Source: Halorubrum amylolyticum (GTDB taxonomy: Archaea; Halobacteriota; Halobacteria; Halobacteriales; Haloferacaceae). From it: 64,000 bases of DNA. The position numbers and the translations under genes are program-made. This document shows, piece after piece, positions 1 to 7,001 of this stretch. The stretch covers positions 1 to 64,000 of the forward strand of contig NZ_SDJP01000007.1 in assembly GCF_004114995.1 (NCBI RefSeq), read 5' to 3'. Below the pieces are notes generated by a model. The model had not been told where the DNA came from. It worked only from the letters and a program-made list of their open reading frames with translations, and did no database searches. How positions within the stretch are numbered: the stretch's first letter is position 1; each line of letters starts with the position of its first letter.

Positions 1-40
1 AGCGGGAGATTTGGGTCATGAACAACTGAAGTCTCCCGCT
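1..40. repeat. Inverted repeat resembling an IS200/IS605-type end
   Basis: Bases 1-9 (AGCGGGAGA) are the perfect inverse of bases 32-40 (TCTCCCGCT), separated by a 22-nt loop. From memory, subterminal hairpins of this kind with AGCGGGAGACTTCAGTTG-like sequence occur at the 3' ends of haloarchaeal IS200/IS605 (tnpB) elements. No transposase is visible inside the window, so the rest of any element would lie beyond the left edge. The hairpin is directly seen; the IS assignment is inference. Confidence 0.4.
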
Positions 41-54
41 TCAACTCCTTTGAT

Positions 55-282
55 TTAGCGACCCGTACCGACGCCATCTAGTGATTCAACACAGCCATTG
101 TAACTCACTAGATCCCCACGATTAACGAGGGACCCAGACTGGTTTTTCGCATCCCAAGACCCGACTGGATCTGAACAATATCCTCTACTGTATGTCTTAA
201 TGATGGATATTTTTGCTTCTGAGTTCTCACCCAGATTCTCTTTGTCACCCATGTGATTTCGCCGGTAATTTAATACAATCAC
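55..282 (-). CDS. Hypothetical 75-aa protein, doubtful
   Basis: This open frame of 75 codons lies in the AT-rich stretch left of cas6. I recognise no family. The product is rich in Ser, Gly and Asn and lacks the Asp/Glu excess of the surrounding haloarchaeal proteins. No convincing TATA box sits 25 nt before the start. It may be a chance frame in low-GC DNA or a decayed gene from a mobile element; its different composition agrees with an accessory origin. Confidence 0.2.
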   Translation of the reverse strand: MIVLNYRRNHMGDKENLGENSEAKISIIKTYSRGYCSDPVGSWDAKNQSGSLVNRGDLVSYNGCVESLDGVGTGR

Positions 283-388
283 GGTGCCACTTTGTTTTCA
301 GATCGGGTTGTCTGTTCACACATTCGATGACTGGTGCTTCACTTCGACATAATAGTTAATCTGGTAATACATATAGGTTGCCCTATTT

Positions 389-401
389 GATATCATACGA
401 A
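389..401 (-). promoter_or_regulatory. Candidate CreA target with TTC PAM
   Basis: On the minus strand the sequence reads TTC (401-399) followed by GTATGATATC (398-389). The first ten bases after the CRISPR-like repeat at 590-619 are GTATGTTATC, which agree at nine of ten positions. The only mismatch is at base 6, which is flipped out and unpaired in type I Cascade R-loops. TTC is an established PAM of haloarchaeal type I-B systems. Complementarity stops after base 10. The predicted Cascade footprint (about 398 down to 363) lies next to the TATA-like motif at 411-418 and covers a second one at 370-377 on the minus strand. Confidence 0.6.
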
Positions 402-404
402 GTT

Positions 405-418
405 GGGAAATCTATATG
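405..418 (+). promoter_or_regulatory. Candidate promoter of a CreT-like RNA
   Basis: A TATA-like motif TCTATATG (411-418) is preceded by GGGAAA (405-410), reminiscent of a BRE. Transcription would begin near 440, directly before an AGGTGA Shine-Dalgarno-like motif and the mini-ORF at 448. It sits a few bases from the PAM side of the predicted CreA target, so Cascade bound there could block TFB/TBP. A competing minus-strand TATA (CCTATATG, 377-370) lies fully inside the predicted protospacer. Confidence 0.4.
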
Positions 419-439
419 TGATGAGGCACAATGGGGGAA

Positions 440-470
440 TAGGTGAGATGGTCAGAATATAGTCTCAGAC
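440..470 (+). ncRNA. Candidate CreT-like mini-ORF RNA (M-V-R-I-stop)
   Basis: Following the predicted start site near 440 come AGGTGA (441-446), complementary to the 16S rRNA tail, and a mini-ORF ATG GTC AGA ATA TAG (448-462). AGA and ATA are both rare codons in GC-rich haloarchaea. Known CreT toxins are small RNAs that sequester a rare tRNA through a well-initiated mini-ORF with rare codons, so the arrangement fits. The 3' end is not defined; AGTCTCAGACT (461-471) is a short palindrome. The function is inferred only from position and analogy. Confidence 0.35.
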
Positions 471-563
471 TGGCACCAACCGAGCCTGCCTAAGCAATTC
501 GGGTCGACGCCAGTCATGATAGCTTAATCGACTACTTCAGCAACTTCAAGTAGTCAGCAGCCA

Positions 564-571
564 TTTATATA
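564..571 (+). promoter_or_regulatory. TATA box for the CreA-like RNA
   Basis: TTTATATA is centred about 25 nt before position 593, so transcription should begin within the first few bases of the CRISPR-like repeat at 590. A promoter placed directly before the repeat is what a leader or a CreA gene requires. Confidence 0.55.
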
Positions 572-589
572 TTTGAGGGTCGGATTCCC

Positions 590-619
590 GTTTCAGACGA
601 CCAAAAGTTGGATTGAAGT
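590..619 (+). CRISPR. Single CRISPR-like repeat (psi-repeat)
   Basis: This 30-nt unit starts GTTTCAGACGA and ends TTGGATTGAAGT, matching the haloarchaeal type I-B repeat consensus (GTTTCAGACG ... GGATTGAAGC as in Haloferax and Haloarcula) at both ends and in length. The centre differs but keeps a stem: CCAA (601-604) pairs with TTGG (608-611). The last eight bases, ATTGAAGT, would form the crRNA 5' handle. I found no second copy at one repeat-spacer distance on either side, so this is not an array. Confidence 0.75.
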
Positions 620-650
620 GTATGTTATCCTGCCCGACCCTTTCTTATTT
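590..650 (+). ncRNA. CreA-like antitoxin RNA (repeat, short guide, T-rich stop)
   Basis: Reading right from the TATA box at 564-571, one degenerate CRISPR repeat (590-619) is followed by about 21 nt of guide (from 620) and then TTTCTTATTT (641-650), a T-rich tract like archaeal terminators, just before the stop codon of the convergent cas6. Guide bases 1-10 match a TTC-flanked site at 389-398 apart from base 6. In Haloarcula hispanica, CreA lies between cas6 and cas8b and guides Cascade to repress the CreT toxin. Position next to cas6, register, PAM and match all agree. No second repeat is seen, so 3' processing would depend on termination. Confidence 0.6.
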
Positions 651-652
651 CA

Positions 653-1435
653 TTAGTTATCCACGAGGTTCACGAACCCAAATCCGAGAGCGTTCCGCTC
701 CCCGAGTCCCGTGTCGAGCGACAGGTTCAGGTGTCGGCGGTGGTCGTCGTCGCGGACCGTGTAGTCGAACCGCCACTTGCTCAACACGACGGTCCGTCGC
801 TCGCCTTGGGTGACGGTGACCGGGATCGCGAACGTCTTGATGAGTTCGTACCCGTCGAAGAGGTCGCCGTCGACGTCGCTTGGACCCGAGAGGTAATCGG
901 GCATGAACAGCCCGTGTTTCTTGTCGAGGTTCGCCACCAGCTGGTTCCGGAGGGGCTGCATGGTGTGCTCCGGTCGCCAGTACGTCGACGTGCCGTCGCC
1001 GTGTCCGTCGATGTCGTACTCGTCCTGACGCCACGGAGGTATACGAACGAGGAGCCCGGTTCCGGTTTCGATCGTTCCGGACGTTCCGGGCTCGCCGACG
1101 TCGGGCGAGAGCTCCGTGAGGCCGTCCACGTGAAACGGCATTTCGCCGATGTTCAGCTCGGGATCTGCCTGAAGATCGCGAGCAACGTGCGCGAGCAACT
1201 CCTCGTGCGGCGAGGCGACGAGGAGTGTCCGTTCGTCCCCCTCGGACATGTCGCCCGGCGGAAACGGGTTACTGTACGTAAACCCCTTCGGCCGATCGCT
1301 ATCGTGGTCTTCCGCGTACTCCGTGTCGGCCAGCGCGCGCCAGATCCGTCCGCGGAGCTTGTGGTGATACGTGTGATCGTACGCAGTGTCACGGCGTGTT
1401 TCGAGACGAACCAGCAATCGCACGTTACGGTTCAC
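653..1435 (-). CDS. cas6: CRISPR-associated endoribonuclease Cas6
   Basis: The 260-aa protein resembles haloarchaeal type I-B Cas6, which cuts precursor crRNA within the repeat and leaves the 8-nt handle. The C-terminus has the glycine-rich loop GLGERNALGFGF (about residues 243-255) typical of the family. The N-terminus carries the conserved AYDHTYHHKLRGRIW region and a His in EDHDS (His44), a candidate for the catalytic His. Length is normal and the gene looks intact. Usually cas8b, cas7 and cas5 follow; here 652 nt without another cas gene reach the window edge, so the rest is either further left or lost. A CreA-like RNA needing Cas6 lies directly downstream on the opposite strand. Confidence 0.9.
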   Translation of the reverse strand: MNRNVRLLVRLETRRDTAYDHTYHHKLRGRIWRALADTEYAEDHDSDRPKGFTYSNPFPPGDMSEGDERTLLVASPHEELLAHVARDLQADPELNIGEMPFHVDGLTELSPDVGEPGTSGTIETGTGLLVRIPPWRQDEYDIDGHGDGTSTYWRPEHTMQPLRNQLVANLDKKHGLFMPDYLSGPSDVDGDLFDGYELIKTFAIPVTVTQGERRTVVLSKWRFDYTVRDDDHRRHLNLSLDTGLGERNALGFGFVNLVDN

Positions 1436-1600
1436 CCCGGGCTTGTGTTATCAGAGCCACACCGGCTCCACTCAACAGTCAGGCAATAAGCTTACGGCAG
1501 GTTGACATTCGACGCTCCGAGCCAGTATCGAGCGGTCGGGCGGATTCCCTCTCTCCGAACCGGGATCGGTCTGAGGGCGCCGGGTCGCGGCCGACCCGGT

Positions 1601-1993
1601 TCACTCCTGACAGCAGCCGCCGGCCTCGCCGCCGAAGTCGACCGCGAGCGGCTCCGAGATGGCCTCGTTCACGGCTTCGAGGGTGTCGTTCAGCTCCTCT
1701 TGGGCGTTGAGGAACTCGCTCATGACGGGCATCGAGTGGAGCTCGTCTTGGGCCTCCTGTACCTTCTGGAGCCCGGCGTTCGTCGCCTGTCCGGTCTCAC
1801 GGGCCTGCATGAACTCCGCGCGGAGCTGCTCGAACTCGTCGATCTTCGCCTGCACCTCCTCGTCTCGCTGGACCGCTTCACGGGCCGACTCGAACCGCTC
1901 GTACTCCTGTGTCCGGGCGATGCGCTCGCCGAGCTCGCGACCGAGGTCCTCGATGGCGGCCTGTTCGTCGGGAGAGGCCTGTTCGACGCTCAT
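1601..1993 (-). CDS. YlbF family protein
   Basis: A 130-aa acidic, almost entirely helical protein with heptad patterns through its central part. It matches the YlbF/YmcA family, whose bacterial members act in complexes affecting RNA processing and biofilm or competence control; the archaeal role is not established. The C-terminus ends GGCCQE, with a Cys pair that could bind metal or form a disulfide. It is separated from cas6 by about 165 nt and reads in the same direction. Start chosen at the only ATG before the conserved helix. Confidence 0.7.
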   Translation of the reverse strand: MSVEQASPDEQAAIEDLGRELGERIARTQEYERFESAREAVQRDEEVQAKIDEFEQLRAEFMQARETGQATNAGLQKVQEAQDELHSMPVMSEFLNAQEELNDTLEAVNEAISEPLAVDFGGEAGGCCQE

Positions 1994-2090
1994 ACCCGAT
2001 CCTCGAGACGGATCGGTTTCAACCTGCCGGAGCCGGGGGTGCGTCCGTGAACCGGACGGTCTCCCGTGAACCGCGGGGCCGACCTCCAGA

Positions 2091-2789
2091 TCACGCCTCT
2101 CGTGCGACCTGCGACTCCACGAACGCGACCACGTCGCTCAGCTCCTGCTGGCCGATACCGTGACCGCCCGGATAGCTCCCGCGGGTGACGGGGGCGCCGA
2201 TCTCCTCGAACCGGTCGGCCGCCGCGGCCGACCGGGACTCCGGAATCACGCGGTCCCCGGCTCCCGCGTCGACGAACACCGGCTTGCCTTCGATCCCGTC
2301 GGGTTCGAGGTCGGCGTGCGCGTCCGCGAGGTAGCCGTGGAGCGCGACGACCCACGCGTAGCGGTCCGGGTCCTCCAACGCGAGCGAGAGGCTCGTGATC
2401 GCCCCCTGACTGAACCCGAGCAGTCCGAGCCGGTCCGGGTCGAGGCCGTACTCGTCGACCGCGGCGTCGACGCTCTCGGCGACCAGATCGAGGCTCCGCC
2501 GGAAGTCGGCCGCGTCGGGCTGGCTCGCTTCGAGGCTGCCGGCGGACAGGTCGAGCTCGTACCACGTGTACCCGCCCTGCAGCGGATCGGGTGCGCGCAG
2601 GCTCACGACGTGAAGCTCGTCGGGCAAACGCTGGGCCACCGGCAGCAGGTCCTCCTCGTCGGCGCCGCGGCCGTGCAGCACGAAGACGGCGGGGGCGTTC
2701 TCGGGGTCGTCGTCGGGCGCGACGTGGACGTGTTCCAGCGGAACGTCGGTCATGTGTCCCGCGTTCGTCGGCTCGGAGGTTGTATCCAT
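2091..2789 (-). CDS. Alpha/beta hydrolase (phospholipase/carboxylesterase family)
   Basis: A 232-aa serine hydrolase. HGRGADEEDL near residue 40 gives the oxyanion region, GFSQG near residue 125 is the nucleophile elbow with the catalytic Ser, and GAGDRVIP (Asp) plus GGHGI (His) near the C-terminus complete the triad. The fold and motif order match the carboxylesterase/phospholipase (DUF-type esterase) family acting on small esters in the cytoplasm. A second ATG at 2753 (MTDVPLEH) may be the real start, because the first 12 residues are not conserved-looking. It runs divergently from the secreted protein at 2903. Confidence 0.75.
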   Translation of the reverse strand: MDTTSEPTNAGHMTDVPLEHVHVAPDDDPENAPAVFVLHGRGADEEDLLPVAQRLPDELHVVSLRAPDPLQGGYTWYELDLSAGSLEASQPDAADFRRSLDLVAESVDAAVDEYGLDPDRLGLLGFSQGAITSLSLALEDPDRYAWVVALHGYLADAHADLEPDGIEGKPVFVDAGAGDRVIPESRSAAAADRFEEIGAPVTRGSYPGGHGIGQQELSDVVAFVESQVAREA

Positions 2790-2902
2790 CGGCCGCGGCA
2801 GCGATCGGTTCGGGCGCGATCTGCGACCGGCCGGGCCGCAGAGCCGTAATCTGCGCCGGTCGGCGCGTGAATTATTTATCGATCGCGACGAGAGATCGGA
2901 CC

Positions 2903-3607
2903 ATGCGTCCCCGCACCACCGCCGTAGCGGCGGCGATCATCCTCCTCGCGGCCGGAATCGCCGCCGCACCGGTTGCCGACGCGCGCGCACCGCCGACGCC
3001 GATATGCGGCGTCTGTGACCTCGACCGAACGGCGCCGGACGGCACGCCCGTGGTCGCCGGCGAGAGCGAGCTGACCGTTACGCTCCGCGAGAACGGGTCG
3101 ACGACTTGGGAGGCGGAGGTCGACCTCGCGGCCGGCGGCGACGCGCTGGCAGCGAACGAATCGCTCCGGCGCGCCGTCGTCTCCGAGGCGACGCAAAACG
3201 GGATCGCGGAGCCGAGGGATGTCGACGCTCGGGTCGACGGGGACACCTTGCTCGTCGACTACCGCGACCCGAACGCCACGGAGCGGCACCTCGGTGTCGC
3301 GGTGTTCACGCCGCTGACGCCGGCGTCCCCGTCGGTTCCGATCGTCATCGGCGGCGAGGGTGCGCGGTACCTCGGCGCCGACCGGCTGACCGTCCGCGGA
3401 GATTCCGGATGGGAGGTCCGCGGCGACGCGAGCGCGGCTCGCTCGGACGGTCGCCTCGTCTGGACCCGCGACGGCGGCGGCGAGTCCGACGACCGAGGTC
3501 GGGTCTTCGTCGACGTCGATCGGGACCCGGTCGCCGTCGAGGAGGACGCGATCCTTCCCGGTCCGCGGGCGTGGATCGGCCGACTGCTCACGAGTGACAC
3601 CCTCTGA
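2903..3607 (+). CDS. Secreted protein with N-terminal signal peptide, unknown function
   Basis: The 234-aa product starts with a short basic stretch and a hydrophobic Ala-rich segment (residues 6-28) ending in ADA, a likely Sec signal peptide. A Cys pair (CGVC) follows soon after. The rest is acidic and beta-rich with no family I recognise, and a weakly hydrophobic segment before the C-terminus. The start at 2903 is supported by an ATTATTTATC TATA element at 2871-2880, 25 nt upstream, so the mRNA should be leaderless. The longer upstream frame is not needed. Confidence 0.6.
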   Translation: MRPRTTAVAAAIILLAAGIAAAPVADARAPPTPICGVCDLDRTAPDGTPVVAGESELTVTLRENGSTTWEAEVDLAAGGDALAANESLRRAVVSEATQNGIAEPRDVDARVDGDTLLVDYRDPNATERHLGVAVFTPLTPASPSVPIVIGGEGARYLGADRLTVRGDSGWEVRGDASAARSDGRLVWTRDGGGESDDRGRVFVDVDRDPVAVEEDAILPGPRAWIGRLLTSDTL

Positions 3608-3720
3608 GGGGTCGAGGTTTCCCGCCGCGTGACGGCCGCAACGGAACGAGCACGAACGTCGCGGACGAAACTCACGGTCGAACGCGCCGTTTAACCGTCC
3701 TGCCGCACAATTCGTTCGAT

Positions 3721-4764
3721 ATGAGCGGCTCCACGGAGGGCGACCTCACGAAGACGGGGATGGCCCTGAAACACGATCGCGAGTGGGACTACGAACTCGA
3801 TCGAATCCTCGAGGCGATCGAGGAACGCGACGCCTCCAAGGTCGGCCTCCAGTTCCCCGAGGGACTCAAGCGCCGCGGCCCGAAGGTCGCGGACGACCTC
3901 CGCGAGGTGGCGCCGGACGATGTCACCTTCATGCTGTCCGGACAGCCCTGTTACGGCGCCTGCGACCTCGACACGTACCTGATGCGCCGGACGGACGTGT
4001 TCGTCCACTTCGGCCACACGCCGATGAAGGAGTCCGACAGCATCGTCTACGTCCCGCTGTTCTCGAACGTCGACCCCTTCCCGATCATGGAGGACGCGCT
4101 GGAAGAGGAGCTCGCGCCCCCGGATGAGGACGCCGACGTGGGCCTCGTCACGACCGCCCAGCACATGAACCGGTTCGAGGAGATGACCGACTGGTTAGAG
4201 GAGCGCGGCTACGAGGTCCACACCCGCCGGGGCGACGACCGGCTCACGAAGGAGGGGCAGGTGCTCGGCTGCAACTACGCCTCCGCGGACATCGACGCCG
4301 AGCAGGTGCTGTACGTCGGCGGCGGGAAGTTCCATCCGGTCGGGCTCGCGATGGAGCACCCCGACAAGCGCGTCGTCATCGCCGACCCCGTCAACAACGC
4401 GGTCTCGGTCGCCGAACACGACCAGTTCCTCAAGCAGCGCTACGCCTCGGTCCACAAGGCGATGGACGCCGAGAAGTGGGGCGTCATCTTCTGTACGAAG
4501 ATCGGCCAAGGCCGCTGGGAGAAGGCCCAAGAGATCGTCGAGAACAACGAGAACGCCTACCTGATCACGATGGACGAGGTGACGCCGGACCGCCTCCGCA
4601 ACTTCGACATGGACGCGTTCGTCAACACCGGTTGTCCTCGGATCACGACCGACGACGGCCCGCGGTTCCACAAGCCGATGTTGACCCCCGGCGAGTACGA
4701 GGCCGCCATCGGCGAGAAGCCGCTCGACTCGATCGAGTTCGACACGTTCCACGACACCTGGTAA
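3721..4764 (+). CDS. dph2: Diphthamide biosynthesis enzyme Dph2
   Basis: Dph2 catalyses the first step of diphthamide formation on elongation factor 2, transferring a 3-amino-3-carboxypropyl group from S-adenosylmethionine to a histidine by a non-canonical radical mechanism. The 347-aa protein carries the three spaced cluster cysteines of the archaeal enzyme: Cys77 in GQPCYGAC, Cys184 in LGCNYAS and Cys305 in NTGCPRI, at spacings like those of Pyrococcus Dph2. HFGHTP and GGKFHP are other family signatures. A TATA-like GTTTAAC at 3689-3695 precedes it. It stands alone between two unrelated genes. Confidence 0.92.
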   Translation: MSGSTEGDLTKTGMALKHDREWDYELDRILEAIEERDASKVGLQFPEGLKRRGPKVADDLREVAPDDVTFMLSGQPCYGACDLDTYLMRRTDVFVHFGHTPMKESDSIVYVPLFSNVDPFPIMEDALEEELAPPDEDADVGLVTTAQHMNRFEEMTDWLEERGYEVHTRRGDDRLTKEGQVLGCNYASADIDAEQVLYVGGGKFHPVGLAMEHPDKRVVIADPVNNAVSVAEHDQFLKQRYASVHKAMDAEKWGVIFCTKIGQGRWEKAQEIVENNENAYLITMDEVTPDRLRNFDMDAFVNTGCPRITTDDGPRFHKPMLTPGEYEAAIGEKPLDSIEFDTFHDTW

Positions 4765-4859
4765 GCGGCGCGGCCCGGAGCCGCCGACACCTCGGCGGCA
4801 GCGGACCCGGCGCCCTTCGAATTGAGAAGGCGTTTCACTCGTGAGAGTGATCGCTCCGC

Positions 4860-5621
4860 ATGGCCCCGACACAGGTTGCAGCCCTCCTCGCGCGCGGTGT
4901 CGCCGCGATCGATCGTCCGTCGCAGTGGACCGGTATCGAAGTCGTCGGATCGGCCGCCATTGACTTCGCCGTGACCGCCGTCGTCGTCGCTCTCATCGGC
5001 GCGGTGGTCTCCGCGATCGCCCCCGACTTCACCGACGACGGCGTTGAGCACCTCCGTTCGGAGCCCGGCGAGGCGTTCCTGTACGGGCTCGTGGCGTACG
5101 TGGGAATCGCCGTCGCGATGTTCCTGCTCGCTATCACCGTCATCGGTCTCGTCGTCGTCATCCCCGCCGTGATTCTCATCGCGATCCTCAGCCTCGGCGG
5201 GACGGCCGTCTCCGTCATCGCCCTCGGGTCGTGGATCCGATCGGCGCTCGGGAGCGGCACCGCAAACGGGCGCGAGACCGATCTCGTCGTCGGGGCGATC
5301 GCGTGGGCGGGGCTCGGAATCGTCCCCGTGCTCGGCGAACTCGCGACGTTCGCCGTCAGTACGATGGGATTCGGCTACCTCGTGCTCTGGCTCGCCAACG
5401 GGCGGTTCGATCGCGATTACGGCTCCGTCGATACCGGCGGATACGGCGGACCCGGAGGCTCGACACGCGGTCCGGACGTTCTCGATCGAGAGGACTCAGA
5501 CGGCGACAGTTGGGACGACGACCCCGACCGCTTCCGCAACATCGCGGCGCTGGACGCCGAACGCGAAGCGGAAGAAAACGACCGAACGGATGTCGACGAC
5601 ACGGGCGATCGCGCCCGATAG
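4860..5621 (+). CDS. Haloarchaeal multi-pass membrane protein
   Basis: The 253-aa protein has four or more hydrophobic segments: about residues 32-56, 76-100, 102-130 and 140-180. The last 75 residues form a hydrophilic acidic tail rich in Gly, Asp and Arg. No enzymatic motif is visible. Such proteins are common in haloarchaea, and some are called bactofilin-associated or DUF membrane proteins, but I cannot assign one. The start at 4860 is the first ATG, about 95 nt after dph2. Confidence 0.65.
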   Translation: MAPTQVAALLARGVAAIDRPSQWTGIEVVGSAAIDFAVTAVVVALIGAVVSAIAPDFTDDGVEHLRSEPGEAFLYGLVAYVGIAVAMFLLAITVIGLVVVIPAVILIAILSLGGTAVSVIALGSWIRSALGSGTANGRETDLVVGAIAWAGLGIVPVLGELATFAVSTMGFGYLVLWLANGRFDRDYGSVDTGGYGGPGGSTRGPDVLDREDSDGDSWDDDPDRFRNIAALDAEREAEENDRTDVDDTGDRAR

Positions 5622-5695
5622 CGCCAGTTATTCCCAGAGTGAGCGGCGACGGAACGCGGATGGGCGTACGGCGTCGGCTCGCTGACGACCCGGAT

Positions 5696-6148
5696 TCACG
5701 TCGTCGACCCGCCCTCGCGTTCCACGTAATCGACGGCGTCCACGGGTGATTTCACCGCTTCCACGCCGGCTACGTCGTGCGTGTCGAGCCCCGCCACCGC
5801 TCGCCCGTGGGCGAGCGCCATCCCGATCTCGGAGAGCGTGCCGTGCGAGCCGTCGACCGCGATCGCCGCGTCGCCGTTAAGCACCACGAGCGCGTTGCGG
5901 GCGTGGCCCATTCCGGTCGCGATCGGAACCGTGACGTGTGGGTTCGCGTCCGCGCGCCGGTCGGTCGGCAGGACGCCGATCGTCTCGCCGCCGGCGTTCG
6001 CGGCGCCCCGACAGACGGCCTCCATCACCCCACCGAGACCGCCGCAGACGACCCTGTGGCTGCGGTTCGCGAGCCGTTCTCCGAGCGCTTCGGCGACCGC
6101 CGCCGTCTCGGGTGGGACCGAACTCCCGCCGATGACGCTGACGCGCAT
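5696..6148 (-). CDS. LOG-like Rossmann protein (TIGR00725 family)
   Basis: The 150-aa protein begins MRVSVIGGSS and contains CGGLGGVMEAVCRGA and GDAAIAVDGSHGTLSEI, the nucleotide-binding pattern of the TIGR00725 family, related to the LOG/lysine decarboxylase-like phosphoribohydrolases that release cytokinin-type bases from nucleotides. The canonical PGGxGT loop is replaced here by DGSHGT, so activity cannot be assumed. The start at 6148 is supported by a TATA element (minus strand TTTATATG, 6170-6177) 25 nt upstream. It diverges from the HAD gene at 6242. Confidence 0.75.
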   Translation of the reverse strand: MRVSVIGGSSVPPETAAVAEALGERLANRSHRVVCGGLGGVMEAVCRGAANAGGETIGVLPTDRRADANPHVTVPIATGMGHARNALVVLNGDAAIAVDGSHGTLSEIGMALAHGRAVAGLDTHDVAGVEAVKSPVDAVDYVEREGGSTT

Positions 6149-6169
6149 ACCGCGGGACGCGGGCCGGAC

Positions 6170-6220
6170 GCATATAAAGGACGGCCGTACGTGTCGCGAA
6201 GTTGGTGAAACCCTTTTAAG
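6170..6220. promoter_or_regulatory. Divergent promoter pair
   Basis: Two TATA boxes face away from each other: CATATAAAG (6170-6178, minus strand) serves the LOG-like gene starting at 6148, and CTTTTAAG (6213-6220, plus strand) serves the HAD gene starting at 6242. Both lie about 25 nt from the start codon, predicting leaderless transcripts. Confidence 0.6.
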
Positions 6221-6241
6221 TGCTGAGCGTCGATACTCCCT

Positions 6242-6898
6242 ATGACGTACGATACCGTCGTGTTCGACAACGACGGTGTCCTCGTGGGCCGCACGCGCTT
6301 CGACGTGCTCCGGGATGCGACCCGGGACGCGTTCGAGGAGTGCGGCGTCGAGGAGCCCGATCCGGACGACGTAGAGCGCATGACCATCGGTGCGACCCCC
6401 GGCAGCGTGGGGACCGTCTGCCAGACGTACGACCTCGATCCGGGGTCGTTCTGGCGGACCCGCGACGACGTGGTCTCGAAGGCCCAACAGCAGGAGGCGC
6501 GCGAGGGACGCAAGACCCCTTACGACGACCTCGGCGAGCTGCGGGACCTCAACGTGGAGATGGGGATCGTCTCCTCGAACCAGCAGGCCACCGTCGACTT
6601 CCTCGTGGACCACTTCGACGGCTTCGAGCGGTTCGGCGCCGCCTACGGCCGGGAGCCCACGATCCACTCGCTCCAGCTCCGCAAGCCGAACCCCCACTAC
6701 ATCGAGCAGGCGCTCGGCGACCTCGACGCCGGCAACGCGCTGTTCGTCGGCGACAACGAGTCCGACGTGCGCGCCGCCGAGAACGCGGGCATCGACTCCG
6801 CGTTCATCCGCCGCCCCCACCGCCGCAACTGGGAGCTGAACGTCTGGCCGACGTGGGATATCGAGCGGCTCTCCGACCTCCACGACATCGTTGGGTAG
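6242..6898 (+). CDS. HAD superfamily hydrolase
   Basis: The 218-aa protein starts with the HAD motif I variant FDNDGVL (Asp9, Asp11), followed by a helical cap (about residues 20-90), motif II at IVSSN, a Lys in LRKPNP and motif IV GDNESD, as in phosphoglycolate-phosphatase-like HADs. It probably hydrolyses a small phosphate ester in the cytoplasm; the substrate cannot be read from sequence. Leaderless, with its TATA box at 6213-6220. A second HAD protein of similar size is encoded at 27678. Confidence 0.8.
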   Translation: MTYDTVVFDNDGVLVGRTRFDVLRDATRDAFEECGVEEPDPDDVERMTIGATPGSVGTVCQTYDLDPGSFWRTRDDVVSKAQQQEAREGRKTPYDDLGELRDLNVEMGIVSSNQQATVDFLVDHFDGFERFGAAYGREPTIHSLQLRKPNPHYIEQALGDLDAGNALFVGDNESDVRAAENAGIDSAFIRRPHRRNWELNVWPTWDIERLSDLHDIVG

Positions 6899-7001
6899 GA
6901 TCGTCGCCTCGGGTCGCCACCGGCGGTCACGACCCGAGAGGCCACCCCGCCCGACGCCCCTCTCTCAAGGTTTAACTCCGATCGGGGGCTACGCCGCCAC
7001 A

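Larger units (their letters stand above)
283..563. other. AT-rich non-coding stretch near cas6
   Basis: No supported protein gene is visible. The stretch contains the proposed CreA target (389-401), a candidate promoter (405-418) and a four-codon mini-ORF (448-462), annotated separately. Base composition is much lower in GC than the flanking genes. Confidence 0.6.

Noticed and set aside
340..377. Minus-strand leaderless frame Met-Ser-Lys-stop as the toxin
   Set aside because: It has a TATA box under the proposed target, but lacks rare AGA or ATA codons and a ribosome-binding site; kept only as an alternative to the plus-strand mini-ORF.
590..655. A full CRISPR array
   Set aside because: Only one repeat-like unit is found; no copies at 60-70-bp distance on either side within the window.
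2591..2902. Longer N-terminus of the secreted protein
   Set aside because: It is Arg-rich, overlaps the esterase gene and begins upstream of the TATA element at 2871-2880.
5696..6883. 395-codon version of the LOG-like protein
   Set aside because: The first 245 residues are antisense to the HAD gene; the TATA element at 6170-6177 supports the start at 6148.
6891..7001. ATG-based longer start for the XPD-like helicase
   Set aside because: It would precede the TATA-like motif at 6969-6976 and overlaps the HAD gene; the GTG at 7002 gives a normal N-terminus.
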